Part shown: piece by piece, positions 37,874 through 46,264 of the stretch | How positions within the stretch are numbered: the stretch's first letter is position 1 | Layout: each line of letters opens with the position of its first letter | Assembly: GCA_006969625.1 (NCBI GenBank) | Contig: CP030885.1 | Location: 3,111,430 to 3,175,429, forward strand | From: Rhodospirillaceae bacterium | Lineage (GTDB): Bacteria; Pseudomonadota; Alphaproteobacteria; Kiloniellales; DSM-21159 | Length of the DNA: 64,000 nucleotides | Reading direction: 5' to 3' | Program-made: the position numbers and the translations under genes | The notes under the pieces: generated by a model | The model's database searches: none | What the model was told of the DNA's origin: nothing | Seen by the model: the letters and a program-made list of their open reading frames with translations, nothing else

Positions 37874-38818
37874 CTAGAGGCTCTCGACGTAGGCGATCAT
37901 GCGCCGCCGCAGGTAGGCATCCGGCAGCGGACCGTCCATCGCGCGCATGTTCTCCTCGACATGATCGACCCTGCGGGTGGCCGGGATCACGCAGGTCACC
38001 GCGGGGTGCGCCAGGACGAACTTCAGCAGGAACTGCGCCCAAGTCTCGGCGCCGATCTCTGCCGCGAAGTCGGGCAGCGGGTAGCCGGCGAAGCGGTCGA
38101 ACAGCCCGCCGGTACGGAACGGCCGGTTGACGATCACCGCCTGCCCGCGGTCGGCGGCGAGCGGAAGTAGCCGCCGCTCGGCCTCGCGATCCAGAATGTT
38201 GTAGGTGAACTGCACGAAGTCGAGCGGCTCGCGCGCCATCAGGTCGGCGAACTCCTGGTGCCGCCGGCCGTGCGAGGTGGTGATGCCCAGATAGCGGATG
38301 CGCCCGGCCTCGCGGTCCGCCTTCAGAGCCGGCAGGTGGGTTTCCCAGTCCACCAGATTGTGGATCTGCATAAGGTCGAAGCGCCGCACCCCCCATAGGC
38401 GGCGTGATTCGGCCATTTGTTCCTGGCCGTTGGCGAACATGCGCGTCCAGACCTTGGTCGCCGAGAAAAGGCCGTCAGTCCCGACACCCTGGCCCTGCAG
38501 CCGTTCCAGTCCGTAGCCGATGACCGCTTCGGAGGAGCCGTACATGGGCGAAGAGTCGATCATCCCGCCGCCCAGCGCGAAGAACCGGCGCATCACCTCG
38601 GCGCGTTGGTTTCGCAGCTCGGCGTCGCCGCCGACATTGAAGGTGATCCAGGTGCCCATGCCGACGACCGGAATCGGCTCGCCGCTGGAGGGAATGGGCC
38701 GCATGCCGACCGCGGCCGGCGCGCTACGCGCCGGCAAGCCGAGGGTCGCGAGGGACCCGGCGGCAGCGGTGACGGCCAGGAACGCGCGACGGTCGAAGGT
38801 GGCTCGAACGATCGTCAA
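37874..38818 (-). CDS. Aldo/keto reductase with Tat-type signal
   Basis: A 314-residue protein. The N-terminus has a twin-arginine signal (FDRRAFLAVTAAAGSLATLG). The AKR barrel keeps Asp and Tyr in GGGMIDSSPMYGSSEAVIG, Lys in FSATKVW and His in DLMQIHNLVDWE, the catalytic tetrad. The start is probably TTG at 38818, six bases after GGGAGA; a GTG at 38845 lacks such a site. Exported AKRs bind their cofactor before transport. The substrate is unknown. The DUF6064-like gene follows. Confidence 0.85.
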   Translation of the reverse strand: MTIVRATFDRRAFLAVTAAAGSLATLGLPARSAPAAVGMRPIPSSGEPIPVVGMGTWITFNVGGDAELRNQRAEVMRRFFALGGGMIDSSPMYGSSEAVIGYGLERLQGQGVGTDGLFSATKVWTRMFANGQEQMAESRRLWGVRRFDLMQIHNLVDWETHLPALKADREAGRIRYLGITTSHGRRHQEFADLMAREPLDFVQFTYNILDREAERRLLPLAADRGQAVIVNRPFRTGGLFDRFAGYPLPDFAAEIGAETWAQFLLKFVLAHPAVTCVIPATRRVDHVEENMRAMDGPLPDAYLRRRMIAYVESL

Positions 38819-38950
38819 GGCAGATCTCCCTGGAGGCTTCGCCACGAGGACGAAATGGGGAATGCTCCAGTCATCTCAACGATCCCTTAAGTATGACGTA
38901 GAATAATTGTGAATTCCCGATGAGGTCGCCAATCCATCGCCGATTCCGCC

Positions 38951-40666
38951 ATGCCCCCATTGTCCGCACCCAGATTTCAATCCGTCTGCCCGCGCCCGGA
39001 TCGGCCAGCCCCGGCGGACGGGCCGACGGCCGGCGGCGCTGGCGGATGCGACACACCGACGCTGCAGGAGGCGCGCCGCCTCGAACTCCTGCGCTCCTAC
39101 GACGTACTGGATACCTGGCAAGAGGACGCCTTCGACCGGATCACGCGCATGGTCGCGGCCCTGCTGGACATGCCGATCGTGCTGGTCTCGCTGGTCGACG
39201 CCGAGCGCCAGTGGTTCAAGTCGCGCCACGGCCTGCAGGTCTCGGAAACGCCGCGCGATATCTCGTTCTGCACGCAGGCGATCGAGCAGGAGGAGGTCTT
39301 CATCGTCGAGGATGCGGCGGCCGACCCGCGCTTCGCCGACAATCCGCTCGTCACGGCGGAGCCCCATGTCCGCTTCTACGCCGGTGCGCCGCTGGCCGTG
39401 GCCCAGGGCATGCGGCTCGGCACCCTGTGTGCCATCGACCATCGGCCGCGGCAGTTGAGCGGCGAGCAGGTCGGCTTGCTGCGGGACTTCGCGGCGATGG
39501 TGGTCGATGCCTTGGAGAACCGCCGGGCGGCGCAGCGCGCACGCAGTGCGGAAACGCTGCTGCATGACGCCATCGAATCCCTGTCGGACGGCTTCGTCGT
39601 CTACGACGCGGACGACCGGCTGTTGCTGTGCAACCAGCGCTACCGGGAGATCTATGCCGAGACGGCCGAGAACATCGAGATCGGGCGCACCTTCGAGGAA
39701 ATGCTGCGCCAGGGCGTGGCCAACGGCCAATACCCAGAGGCCCTGGGTCGGGAGGCGGATTGGCTGGCGGAACGCCTGGAGGCACACCGCAATCCGGGTG
39801 CGCCGATCGAGCAGAGCCTGCCCGGCGATCGCTGGGTGCGCATCGAGGAACGGCGTACCCGGTCGGGCGGCCTCGTCGGCTTTCGAGTCGACATCACCGA
39901 ACTGAAGCGCCAGCAGCGCGAACTCCAGTCTCTGGCAGAGACGCTGGAGATCCAGCTTGCGCGTGCCGAAGAGGCGAGCCGCGCCAAGATGCAGTTCCTC
40001 GCCAGCGTCAGCCACGAGCTGCGTACACCCTTGAACGCAGTGATCGGCTTCGCCGACGTGCTCGGCCAGGAACTCTTCGGCCCGCTCGGCGCCCCGCGCT
40101 ACCGGGAGTACTGCGGCGACATCCGCACCAGCGCCCAGCATCTGCTCGCCCTGGTCGACGACATCCTCGACATGGCCAAGCTGTCCTCGGGGAAGTTCGT
40201 GCTGGTCGCGGAGGATCTGGACCTGGCGCCGACACTGGCCGAGGCGGCGAAGATCGTCGCCGTCCCGGTGCAGGAGAAGAACCTGACGTTTCAGGTCTCC
40301 TGCACGCCAGAGACTCTCGGTGTCCGCGCCGACCTGCGCGCCTTGCGCCAGCTCCTCTTCAACCTCGCCTCGAACGCCGCCAAGTTCACCCCGGCCGGCG
40401 GGCGGGTCGAGCTGCGGGCCGCGGCCGAGGGCCAATGGGCGCGCATAGAGGTCGCCGACACCGGCATCGGCATTCCCGAGGACCTGCTGCCGCATCTGGG
40501 TCAGCCCTTTCAGAGGGTCGGGAACGTGATGACCTCGAGCGCCAGCGGCAGCGGGTTGGGTCTCGCCATCGCCAAGGCGATGGCGGAGGCGATGGGCGGC
40601 AGGCTGGAGATCGACAGCCGCCTCGGCGAGGGGACGACCGTATCGGTCGTCTTGCCCCGCGCCTGA
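38951..40666 (+). CDS. GAF-PAS sensor histidine kinase (orphan)
   Basis: A 571-residue soluble kinase. Residues 40-190 are a GAF domain of the kind starting E..RLELLRSYDVLDTWQEDAF, with SLVDAERQWFKSRHGL and APLAVAQGMRLGTLCAIDHR. Residues 200-320 are a PAS_7-type domain (GFVVYDADDRLLLCNQRYRE). HisKA has His355 (SVSHELRTPLNAVIGFAD), and HATPase_c has ADTGIGIPEDLL and GSGLGLAIAK. No receiver domain or response regulator gene is nearby. It diverges from the aldo/keto reductase gene and is convergent with the nitrile hydratase operon. The signal is unknown. Confidence 0.88.
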   Translation: MPPLSAPRFQSVCPRPDRPAPADGPTAGGAGGCDTPTLQEARRLELLRSYDVLDTWQEDAFDRITRMVAALLDMPIVLVSLVDAERQWFKSRHGLQVSETPRDISFCTQAIEQEEVFIVEDAAADPRFADNPLVTAEPHVRFYAGAPLAVAQGMRLGTLCAIDHRPRQLSGEQVGLLRDFAAMVVDALENRRAAQRARSAETLLHDAIESLSDGFVVYDADDRLLLCNQRYREIYAETAENIEIGRTFEEMLRQGVANGQYPEALGREADWLAERLEAHRNPGAPIEQSLPGDRWVRIEERRTRSGGLVGFRVDITELKRQQRELQSLAETLEIQLARAEEASRAKMQFLASVSHELRTPLNAVIGFADVLGQELFGPLGAPRYREYCGDIRTSAQHLLALVDDILDMAKLSSGKFVLVAEDLDLAPTLAEAAKIVAVPVQEKNLTFQVSCTPETLGVRADLRALRQLLFNLASNAAKFTPAGGRVELRAAAEGQWARIEVADTGIGIPEDLLPHLGQPFQRVGNVMTSSASGSGLGLAIAKAMAEAMGGRLEIDSRLGEGTTVSVVLPRA

Positions 40667-40676
40667 GGCTCGACGC

Positions 40677-40934
40677 TCAGGCCAAGCCCTTGCGCTGGAG
40701 CACGGTCTCCAACGCCTCGAGATAATGCTCCCAGTAGGCCTCGACGCGCTCGGCCCTCTCACCGTCCGCAGCGCCCGCGGCCTGCCCGCGGGTGATCGCC
40801 GCGCCCAGCGCCTCGGCATGCTCGGGCCAGGTGAACAGGCCGCGCTCGACCATCTCCTGGGCCAGCGCGAAGAGCCGTGCCTGCCAGGGCGCATCGAACG
40901 GCCGGCCGCTGTCGGCGGGAAGCGGCGCGCTCAT
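40677..40934 (-). CDS. Nitrile hydratase accessory/activator protein
   Basis: An 85-residue protein. FDAPWQARLFALAQEMVERG, FTWPEHAEALGAAI and YWEHYLEALETVL resemble the N-terminal part of nitrile hydratase beta subunits. This is the known form of the activator (P14K/NhlE type) that delivers cobalt to the alpha subunit by subunit exchange. Its start overlaps the beta stop by 4 bp, so the operon runs alpha, beta, activator. It is short for the family (85 against 100-140), but the core is complete. Confidence 0.85.
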   Translation of the reverse strand: MSAPLPADSGRPFDAPWQARLFALAQEMVERGLFTWPEHAEALGAAITRGQAAGAADGERAERVEAYWEHYLEALETVLQRKGLA

Positions 40935-41605
40935 GCCGACGGCTCCAGATAGGATTCCCAGCAGTCGACGCGCACTTCGCCGGCAAACGCCTGCTGGCCC
41001 CAGAGGTCGCGCGCGGCGAAGCCGACGCTGTAGAGATGCTGCGGCTGCTCGCCACGGCCATGCGCATGGGCATCGGGAAAGACGTGCGCGCCGTGGTGTC
41101 GAATCACCCGACCCGGCCGGCCGCGGACGTAGCGCGGCAGGCGCGTGTGTCCGCCTGGCGCCATCGGCTTGGCGACCACCCGCTGGCCGACGGCGAAGGC
41201 CGCCGGCCGGTCGATCTCGCGTTGCGCCGGCGCGCCCTTGGCCAGAACTCCCGCGACCGCGTCTGCCCGTAGGACGCGCGCGACGGGCTGGGGCGGCGCC
41301 AGCAGGCGGCCGGTTTCCAGTTCCTCGCGCGTCGCCAGTCCGCTCTGCAGCAGCAGGCTTTCCAAGCCGTGCAGCCAGACCTGGTAGTAGCTTTGCGCAA
41401 GATAGTCGGCGGGCGCTTGGTTCTCGCGGGCATGGCGGGACATGTCGATGTTCCATGTCCCCGTCGCGCCCATCGCCAGGGTCAGGCCGAAGACCCGCCG
41501 TTCCCAGGCGTGCTTGAACAGCGGCGCGATCTCGCCAGGCGCCGTCGGCTCGGCGATCACCGGTCCGAAGCCCTGGGTACCGCCCATATCGTGCGCGCCG
41601 TTCAT
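40931..41605 (-). CDS. nthB: Nitrile hydratase beta subunit
   Basis: A 224-residue subunit. [20 protein letters not shown] is the classic start; the second half is an SH3-like barrel ([20 protein letters not shown], then [18 protein letters not shown]). With the alpha subunit it hydrates nitriles to amides in the cytoplasm. The overlap with the alpha stop (4 bp) and with the activator start shows translational coupling. An amidase to process the product is not in this window. Confidence 0.93.
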   Translation of the reverse strand: MNGAHDMGGTQGFGPVIAEPTAPGEIAPLFKHAWERRVFGLTLAMGATGTWNIDMSRHARENQAPADYLAQSYYQVWLHGLESLLLQSGLATREELETGRLLAPPQPVARVLRADAVAGVLAKGAPAQREIDRPAAFAVGQRVVAKPMAPGGHTRLPRYVRGRPGRVIRHHGAHVFPDAHAHGRGEQPQHLYSVGFAARDLWGQQAFAGEVRVDCWESYLEPSA

Positions 41606-42276
41606 GCCGCCTGCTCCGGGGGCAGCGCAAGGCCGGTGCCGATCATGGCATCCCGCGTGACCAGCGCCGCCAGCCGCTCTTCGGGCCAGCCTTCGGTGCC
41701 CGCCGGTCGCTCGGGCACGACGAGGTAGCGGACCTCCGCGGTCGAGTCCCAGACCCGAATCTCGGTGTCGTCGGGCAGCGCGACGCCGAATTCCGCGAGG
41801 ATGCCACGCGGGTCGAGCACGGCGCGCGAGCGGTAGGCGGCCGACTTGTACCAGGTTGGCGGCACGCCCAGCACCGGCCAAGGATAGCAGGAGCACAGGG
41901 TGCAGACGACCAGATTGTGGACGCGCCCGCCGTCGGGCGTCAGGCCGTTTTCGACGGCGACCATGTGCTCGCCCTGCCGGCCGCCGAAGCCGAGCTCGGC
42001 GATCGCGGCAGTGGCGTCGTCCAGCAAGCGCTGCCGGTAGGCCGGGTCGCTCCAGGCCTTGGCGACCACCTGCGCGCCGTTGCGCGGCCCGATCCGCGTC
42101 TCGTAGGCCTCGATCAGCGCCTCGACCGCGGCCGGATCCACATAGCCCTTCTCGACCAGCAGGGCCTCCAGCTTCTGCACGCGCTCGGTCATGGGGTCGG
42201 GACCGGCCGCATGGGCGTGGCCCTCATGCCTCTGGGCGTCCCTGTGGGCGTCGGGGTGTCCGTCGTGTGACGCCAT
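41602..42276 (-). CDS. nthA: Nitrile hydratase alpha subunit, cobalt type
   Basis: A 224-residue catalytic subunit. The metal claw [15 protein letters not shown] has Cys125, Cys128 and Cys130; the Thr in CTLCSC marks the cobalt form (iron enzymes have CSLCSC). [11 protein letters not shown] and [17 protein letters not shown] are conserved. The first 25 residues are a His-rich extension (His4, 7, 11, 17, 20, 22), not usual for the family. GAGG about eight bases upstream supports the ATG at 42276. It heads the leftward operon; a 15-bp tandem repeat lies just upstream. Confidence 0.94.
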   Translation of the reverse strand: MASHDGHPDAHRDAQRHEGHAHAAGPDPMTERVQKLEALLVEKGYVDPAAVEALIEAYETRIGPRNGAQVVAKAWSDPAYRQRLLDDATAAIAELGFGGRQGEHMVAVENGLTPDGGRVHNLVVCTLCSCYPWPVLGVPPTWYKSAAYRSRAVLDPRGILAEFGVALPDDTEIRVWDSTAEVRYLVVPERPAGTEGWPEERLAALVTRDAMIGTGLALPPEQAA

Positions 42277-42283
42277 GGCTGGC

Positions 42284-42313
42284 CTCGTATGGGAAGAACT
42301 CGTATGGGAAGAA
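42284..42313. repeat. Perfect 15-bp tandem repeat before nthA
   Basis: CTCGTATGGGAAGAA occurs twice without a gap (42284-42298, 42299-42313), starting 8 bp upstream of the nthA ATG. It covers the ribosome-site region on the minus strand. It could be a chance duplication or a regulatory element. Confidence 0.6.
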
Positions 42314-42440
42314 ATCGATGAGTCCGACCGGAAGTTTGGCCGGGCCCGCCGGCTGCGATCAAGGCGTCTGAAATTACATTTCTTCGGCGTATTGTTTTTT
42401 CGATTGACAGCGCCCGGGGCGGGATACAGCTTAGAGACAC

Positions 42441-42492
42441 AGCGCCGCTTTGAGGCTCAGCTTGCGGGGCGCTATACAAATACCAGCTAAAG
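42441..42492 (+). promoter_or_regulatory. SAM-II-like riboswitch aptamer
   Basis: AGCGCC (42441-42446) pairs with GGCGCT (42468-42473) as P1. The loop holds CTTTGA and GCTTGC, and the 3' part reads ACAAATACCAGCTAAAG. The boxes TTTGA, GCTTGCrGG, ACAAA and GCTAAAG in this order are those of the SAM-II (SAM_alpha) aptamer of alphaproteobacteria, which binds S-adenosylmethionine. A TTGACA -35 box lies at 42404-42409; the -10 is unclear. The downstream genes are a sulfonate-type transporter, a fitting sulfur target. Recognised from memory of the family, not by model search. Confidence 0.6.
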
Positions 42493-42497
42493 CGAGT

Positions 42498-42626
42498 GGG
42501 ACAGGTCCCGCCGCTCAAGCCGAGCCGGGGCCTTTTTTCGTGCCTCGGGCGGCTTGATCCCGGCTCTCCCCTTCCCGGTCTCTCGCGGAGCCTCGTGTCG
42601 AAACGGGTCTCCGGCACTCGGAGACC
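42498..42626 (+). promoter_or_regulatory. Structured leader (expression platform) downstream of the SAM-II-like element
   Basis: This completes the 372-bp gap before ssuA. GGGA/TCCC lies at 42498-42509. A long hairpin joins TCAAGCCG (42515-42522) with CGGCTTGA (42550-42557) and, inside it, CCGGGGC with GCCTCGG, with a T6 run in the loop. CAAGCCGAGCC (42516-42526) is also complementary, bar one mismatch, to GGCTCAGCTTG (42454-42464) in the aptamer, so the two folds exclude each other. A perfect 8-bp hairpin (GGTCTCCG/CGGAGACC, 42606-42626) precedes the ribosome site. Confidence 0.5.
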
Positions 42627-42648
42627 GTAGCGAAGCGAGGAGAGTAGC

Positions 42649-43656
42649 ATGTTGAAGCGTCGCACCTTCCTGTCCCTGGCTGCCGCCGCCGTCGCGGCGA
42701 CCGCCCTCACCGCTCCCGTGTCGATCGCCACGCCGGCGGCTGCGGCGGAGCAGCCCGAGACCATCGGCATCGACTGGGCCTACTACAACCCGGTCGCCAT
42801 CCTGCTGAAGAACAAGGGCTGGCTCGAAGAGGAGTTCGCCGACGAAGGCGTCGAAATCCGCTGGGTCCTGTCGCTCGGCTCCAACAAGGCGCTGGAGTTC
42901 CTGCGCGGCGGCAGCCTCGACTTCGGCTCGACCGCCGGCGGCGCCTCGCTGGTCGGCCGGGCCAGCGGCCTGCCGATCAAGGCGATCTACGCCTATTCCA
43001 AGCCGGAGTGGACCGCGCTCGTCACCCGCAAGGACAGCGAGATCCGCACCGTCGCGGACCTGAAGGGCAAGAGCGTCGCCGTCACCCGCGGCACCGATCC
43101 GCACATCTTCCTGCTGCGCGCGCTCAGCGAAGCGGGCCTGACGGAAGACGACATCCGCCCCGTCCTGCTGCAGCACCCGGACGGGTACCGGGCGCTGGAG
43201 CGTGGCCAGGTCGATGCCTGGGCAGGGCTGGACCCGCACATGGCGAAGGCGGAGCTGGAGTCCGGGGCGCGGCTGTTCTTCCGCAATCCCGATCTCAACA
43301 CCTACGGCATCCTGAACGTCCGCGAGGAGTTCGCCGAGCGGTACCCGGAGACCGTGGCCCGCGTGCTGAAGGTCTACGAGAAGGCGCGCACCTACGCCCT
43401 GGAGCACCCCGAGGAGTTGCAGGCTGGCCTGGTCGAGGCGGCCAAGGTCGAGCCGGCGGTGGCCGCCAAGCAGCTCGGCGAGCGCACCGACATCACCAAC
43501 CCGGTGGTCGGCGCCGAGCACCGCGCCACCTTCGTCGCCACGGGGCGGGTGCTGCAGGACATCGGCGTCATCAAGCCGGACGTCGACGTCGAGGCGACGG
43601 TCGACGCCCTGATCGACAGCAGCTTCATCACGCGCCAGGCCGCCCAGGTGAAGTGA
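42649..43656 (+). CDS. ssuA: Aliphatic sulfonate-type ABC transporter substrate-binding protein
   Basis: A 335-residue periplasmic protein. Residues 1-33 are a signal with an Arg-Arg pair (LKRRTFLSLAAAAVAATALT). IGIDWAYYNPVAILLKNKGW, ALEFLRGGSLDFGSTAGGAS and TVADLKGKSVAVTRGTDPHI are the SsuA/NrtA/ThiY signature. CGAGGAGAG precedes the ATG. The permease start overlaps the stop. With the SAM-II-like leader it suggests uptake of an organosulfur compound as sulfur source; taurine or nitrile-derived ligands are alternatives. Confidence 0.88.
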   Translation: MLKRRTFLSLAAAAVAATALTAPVSIATPAAAAEQPETIGIDWAYYNPVAILLKNKGWLEEEFADEGVEIRWVLSLGSNKALEFLRGGSLDFGSTAGGASLVGRASGLPIKAIYAYSKPEWTALVTRKDSEIRTVADLKGKSVAVTRGTDPHIFLLRALSEAGLTEDDIRPVLLQHPDGYRALERGQVDAWAGLDPHMAKAELESGARLFFRNPDLNTYGILNVREEFAERYPETVARVLKVYEKARTYALEHPEELQAGLVEAAKVEPAVAAKQLGERTDITNPVVGAEHRATFVATGRVLQDIGVIKPDVDVEATVDALIDSSFITRQAAQVK

Positions 43657-44504
43657 TGCTGGTCGAGACCGTCGAGCGCCGGGCGCTGCCCGGCTGGCGG
43701 GGGACGGCGGCGAAGGCCGCCGTCTCTTCCGCGTCGCACCTGAAGGGGCTGATCGTCCCGCTCGTCCTCGCCGCGGTCTGGGAGATCGCGGCCCGCGCCG
43801 AGGCGATCCCGGCCTACCTGCTGCCCGCCCCCAGCGAGGTCCTGGCCGAACTCTCCGCGCTGGCCGAGGGCGGCGAGCTGTGGGAGCACATCGCCGTCAC
43901 TGTCTGGCGCGTCGCCGTCGGCTTTGCGGTGGGCGCCGGGGCGGCGACCCTGCTCGGCGCGCTGACCGGCAGCTCGCGGCTGCTGCGCGAGCTGCTGGAC
44001 CCGACGATTCAGGCGCTGAAGGCGGTGCCCTCGCTCGCCTGGGTGCCGCTCTTCATCCTCTGGTTCGGCATCTTCGAGACCTCGAAGGTGCTGCTGATCG
44101 CCATCGGCGTGTTCTTCCCGATCTACCTCAACCTGGTCACCGGCATCCTCGGCACCGACCGCAAGCTGGTCGAGGTGGCCAGGGTCTGCGGCCTGTCGCG
44201 CTTCGACCTGGTGCGCCGCGTCCTGATCCCGGCCACGCTGCCCAGCTACCTGACCGGACTGCGCGCCGGCCTGGCGCTGGGCTGGATGTTCGTCATCGCC
44301 GCCGAGCTGATGGGCGCCAGCAAGGGCCTCGGCTTCCTGATGATCGACGGGCAGATGACCGGCCGGCCGGCCGTAATCATCGGCGCGCTGATCCTCTTCG
44401 CGCTGGCCGGCAAGGCGTCCGACGCCCTGCTGGAGGCCGCCTCCAAGCGCCTGCTGTCCTGGCAGGACGGCTTCGGCGAGACCCAGGAGACCCGCAATGC
44501 TTGA
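43656..44504 (+). CDS. ssuC: ABC transporter permease (SsuC type)
   Basis: A 282-residue inner-membrane permease with six transmembrane helices. The EAA loop is VARVCGLSRFDLVRRVLIPA followed by TLPSYLTGLRAGLALGWMFV. KAVPSLAWVPLFILWFGIFE is the family's conserved third-helix region. The ATG overlaps the ssuA stop (TGATG), and its end overlaps ssuB by 8 bp. It forms the channel of the sulfonate-type importer. Confidence 0.92.
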   Translation: MLVETVERRALPGWRGTAAKAAVSSASHLKGLIVPLVLAAVWEIAARAEAIPAYLLPAPSEVLAELSALAEGGELWEHIAVTVWRVAVGFAVGAGAATLLGALTGSSRLLRELLDPTIQALKAVPSLAWVPLFILWFGIFETSKVLLIAIGVFFPIYLNLVTGILGTDRKLVEVARVCGLSRFDLVRRVLIPATLPSYLTGLRAGLALGWMFVIAAELMGASKGLGFLMIDGQMTGRPAVIIGALILFALAGKASDALLEAASKRLLSWQDGFGETQETRNA

Positions 44505-45249
44505 GATTTCGGACGTCGGCAAGGTCTTCGGCGACCCGGCCGCTGCCGCTCAGGCCGGCCTGGTGCACCACGCCCTCGACGGCGTCGACCTGACCGTCGG
44601 TCAGCACGAGATCGTCTCGCTGGTCGGCACGTCCGGCTGCGGCAAGTCGACCTTGCTGCGCATCGCCTCCGGCCTCGACCTGCCCACCACCGGGCGCGTC
44701 GCCCTCGACGGCCGCGCGGTCACCGGCCCGACGCCGGAAGTCGGCATGGTCTTCCAGGAACCGCGGCTGATGCCCTGGCTCACGGTGCGCGAGAACGTCC
44801 GCCTGGCCCTGCTGGACCTGCCCAAGGCGGAACAGGACGCGCGCATCGCGGAAGCGATCGAGGACGTCGGCCTGAGCAAGTTCATCGACGCCTACCCGCG
44901 CCAGCTCTCGGGTGGCATGGCGCAGCGCACCGCCATCGCCCGCGCCCTGGTGCGCCAGCCCAGCTTCCTGCTGCTCGACGAACCCTTCAGCGCCCTCGAT
45001 TCCTTCACCCGGCAGAAGCTGCAGCAGCACCTGCTGGCGCTGTGGGAGCGTTCGCGCTTCACCATGGTCTTCGTCACCCACGACGTGCTGGAGGCTGTTA
45101 GCCTGTCCGACCGCATCCTGGTGATGCGCGGCCACCCGGGCCGCATTCACCGGGAAATCCGCGTCGAGATCCCCCGCCCGCGCGCCCGAACCGCCCCGGA
45201 GGTCCGCGCGCTGGAGGAGGAGATCGTCGCAGCCCTCGACCTGTCGTAA
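44497..45249 (+). CDS. ssuB: ABC transporter ATP-binding protein (SsuB type)
   Basis: A 250-residue ATPase. Walker A is GTSGCGKST at residues 44-52, the Q-loop GMVFQEPRLMPWLTVREN, the signature LSGGMAQRTAIARALVRQPS, and Walker B LLLDEPFSALD, with FVTHDVLEAV as the H-loop. These match the nitrate/sulfonate/taurine subfamily. It starts 8 bp inside the permease gene and powers the importer. An OsmC gene follows 12 bp later. Confidence 0.94.
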   Translation: MLEISDVGKVFGDPAAAAQAGLVHHALDGVDLTVGQHEIVSLVGTSGCGKSTLLRIASGLDLPTTGRVALDGRAVTGPTPEVGMVFQEPRLMPWLTVRENVRLALLDLPKAEQDARIAEAIEDVGLSKFIDAYPRQLSGGMAQRTAIARALVRQPSFLLLDEPFSALDSFTRQKLQQHLLALWERSRFTMVFVTHDVLEAVSLSDRILVMRGHPGRIHREIRVEIPRPRARTAPEVRALEEEIVAALDLS

Positions 45250-45261
45250 GGAGTCGCTTCC

Positions 45262-45795
45262 ATGACCGCCGCAAAGACCGCCGACGAGCTCAAGACGCTG
45301 CAGGCGCCGCTCAAGACCAAATACCGGGAGACGGCCGAGAGCGCCGTCGTCACCTTCCGCGCCGAGGGGCGCCTGGACGAGGGCATCGCCTGCAAGGTGG
45401 ACACGGGCCGCGCCTTGGTCGAGGCGGGCCTGCACCCGGCGGCCGGCGGGCCCGGCACTCAGGCCTGCTCCGGCGACATGCTGCTGGAGGCGCTCGCCGC
45501 CTGCACCGGCGTGACGCTCAACGCCGTCGCCACCGCCATCGACTTCAAACTGGCCGGCGGCCGGGTGATCGTCGAAGGCGACCTCGACTTTCGCGGCACG
45601 CTGGGGGTCGACAAGGAGGCGCCGGTCGGCTTCCGCGATATCCGCATCGCCTTCGACCTCGACACGGAGGAACCGCAGGAACGCATCGACCAGCTTCTCA
45701 AGCTCACCGAGCGCTTCTGCGTCGTGCTGCAGAGCCTCAAGACGCCGCCGCGCATCGAGACCTCTCGCGTCACGCAGCAGGCCGCGGCGGAGTAG
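45262..45795 (+). CDS. OsmC-family protein
   Basis: A 177-residue protein. ACSGDMLLEALAACTGVTLN and ERFCVVLQSLKTPPRIET hold the two conserved Cys regions of OsmC/Ohr peroxidases. The first motif has a Cys in ACSGD, and the second Cys is in RFCVV, so both redox residues appear present. It follows ssuB by 12 bp and is probably the last gene of the riboswitch-controlled operon. OsmC proteins reduce organic hydroperoxides with thiols; a role with sulfur compounds is suggested by the position. Confidence 0.87.
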   Translation: MTAAKTADELKTLQAPLKTKYRETAESAVVTFRAEGRLDEGIACKVDTGRALVEAGLHPAAGGPGTQACSGDMLLEALAACTGVTLNAVATAIDFKLAGGRVIVEGDLDFRGTLGVDKEAPVGFRDIRIAFDLDTEEPQERIDQLLKLTERFCVVLQSLKTPPRIETSRVTQQAAAE

Positions 45796-45796
45796 G

Positions 45797-46246
45797 TCAG
45801 AGCAGGTAGCCGATCGACCGGCCGGCGCCGAGGGCGGCTAGCCAGACGCCGATCGACAGCAGCGCGGCCCAACCGGGCACGGCCGCCTCGGCGAAACGCC
45901 AGCGCACCCAGAGCGCGTTGGCCGTCCCCAGCGCGACCAGCGCCATCTTCGCCTGGAACACGCCCAAAGCAGCGTAGTCTCTGGCGCCGACGGCGAACAG
46001 CAGGGCGCCGCTCAGCACAGCCAAGCCGAACCCGGCCGCGGCCGTGGTGGTCAGCACGCGCTCCAGATGCGCGGCGGGGACGCCGCTCCAGACGCCGAGC
46101 CGGCGCAGGTCGAGCGGCAGGATGCCGCCGACCAGCAGGGCGATGCCCATGACGTGGAGTGCGTTGACGGCAGGATAGAGCCAAGTGGACGCGCGCAGCA
46201 ACGCCACGGGCGCCCAGCCCTCCAGCGCGGCGAGCAGCGCCTCCAA
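45797..46246 (-). CDS. Four-helix membrane protein, DUF6644/DUF2214-like
   Basis: A 149-residue protein with four transmembrane helices. MEALLAALEGWAPVALLRAS, TWLYPAVNALHVMGIALLVG and FQAKMALVALGTANALWVRW give conserved Trp, His and Asn positions inside helices, which could ligate haem or metal, though this is unproven. It follows the DUF6152-like exported protein by 18 bp; the two domains are often neighbours. Convergent with the OsmC gene by one base. Function unknown. Confidence 0.7.
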   Translation of the reverse strand: MEALLAALEGWAPVALLRASTWLYPAVNALHVMGIALLVGGILPLDLRRLGVWSGVPAAHLERVLTTTAAAGFGLAVLSGALLFAVGARDYAALGVFQAKMALVALGTANALWVRWRFAEAAVPGWAALLSIGVWLAALGAGRSIGYLL

Positions 46247-46264
46247 TCCCAGCCCGCCCGGGCC

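Noticed and set aside
42533..42538. Simple intrinsic terminator at the T6 run before ssuA
   Set aside because: No stable stem ends right before the T-run; the T-run lies in the loop of a longer hairpin, so it is treated as part of the switch region.
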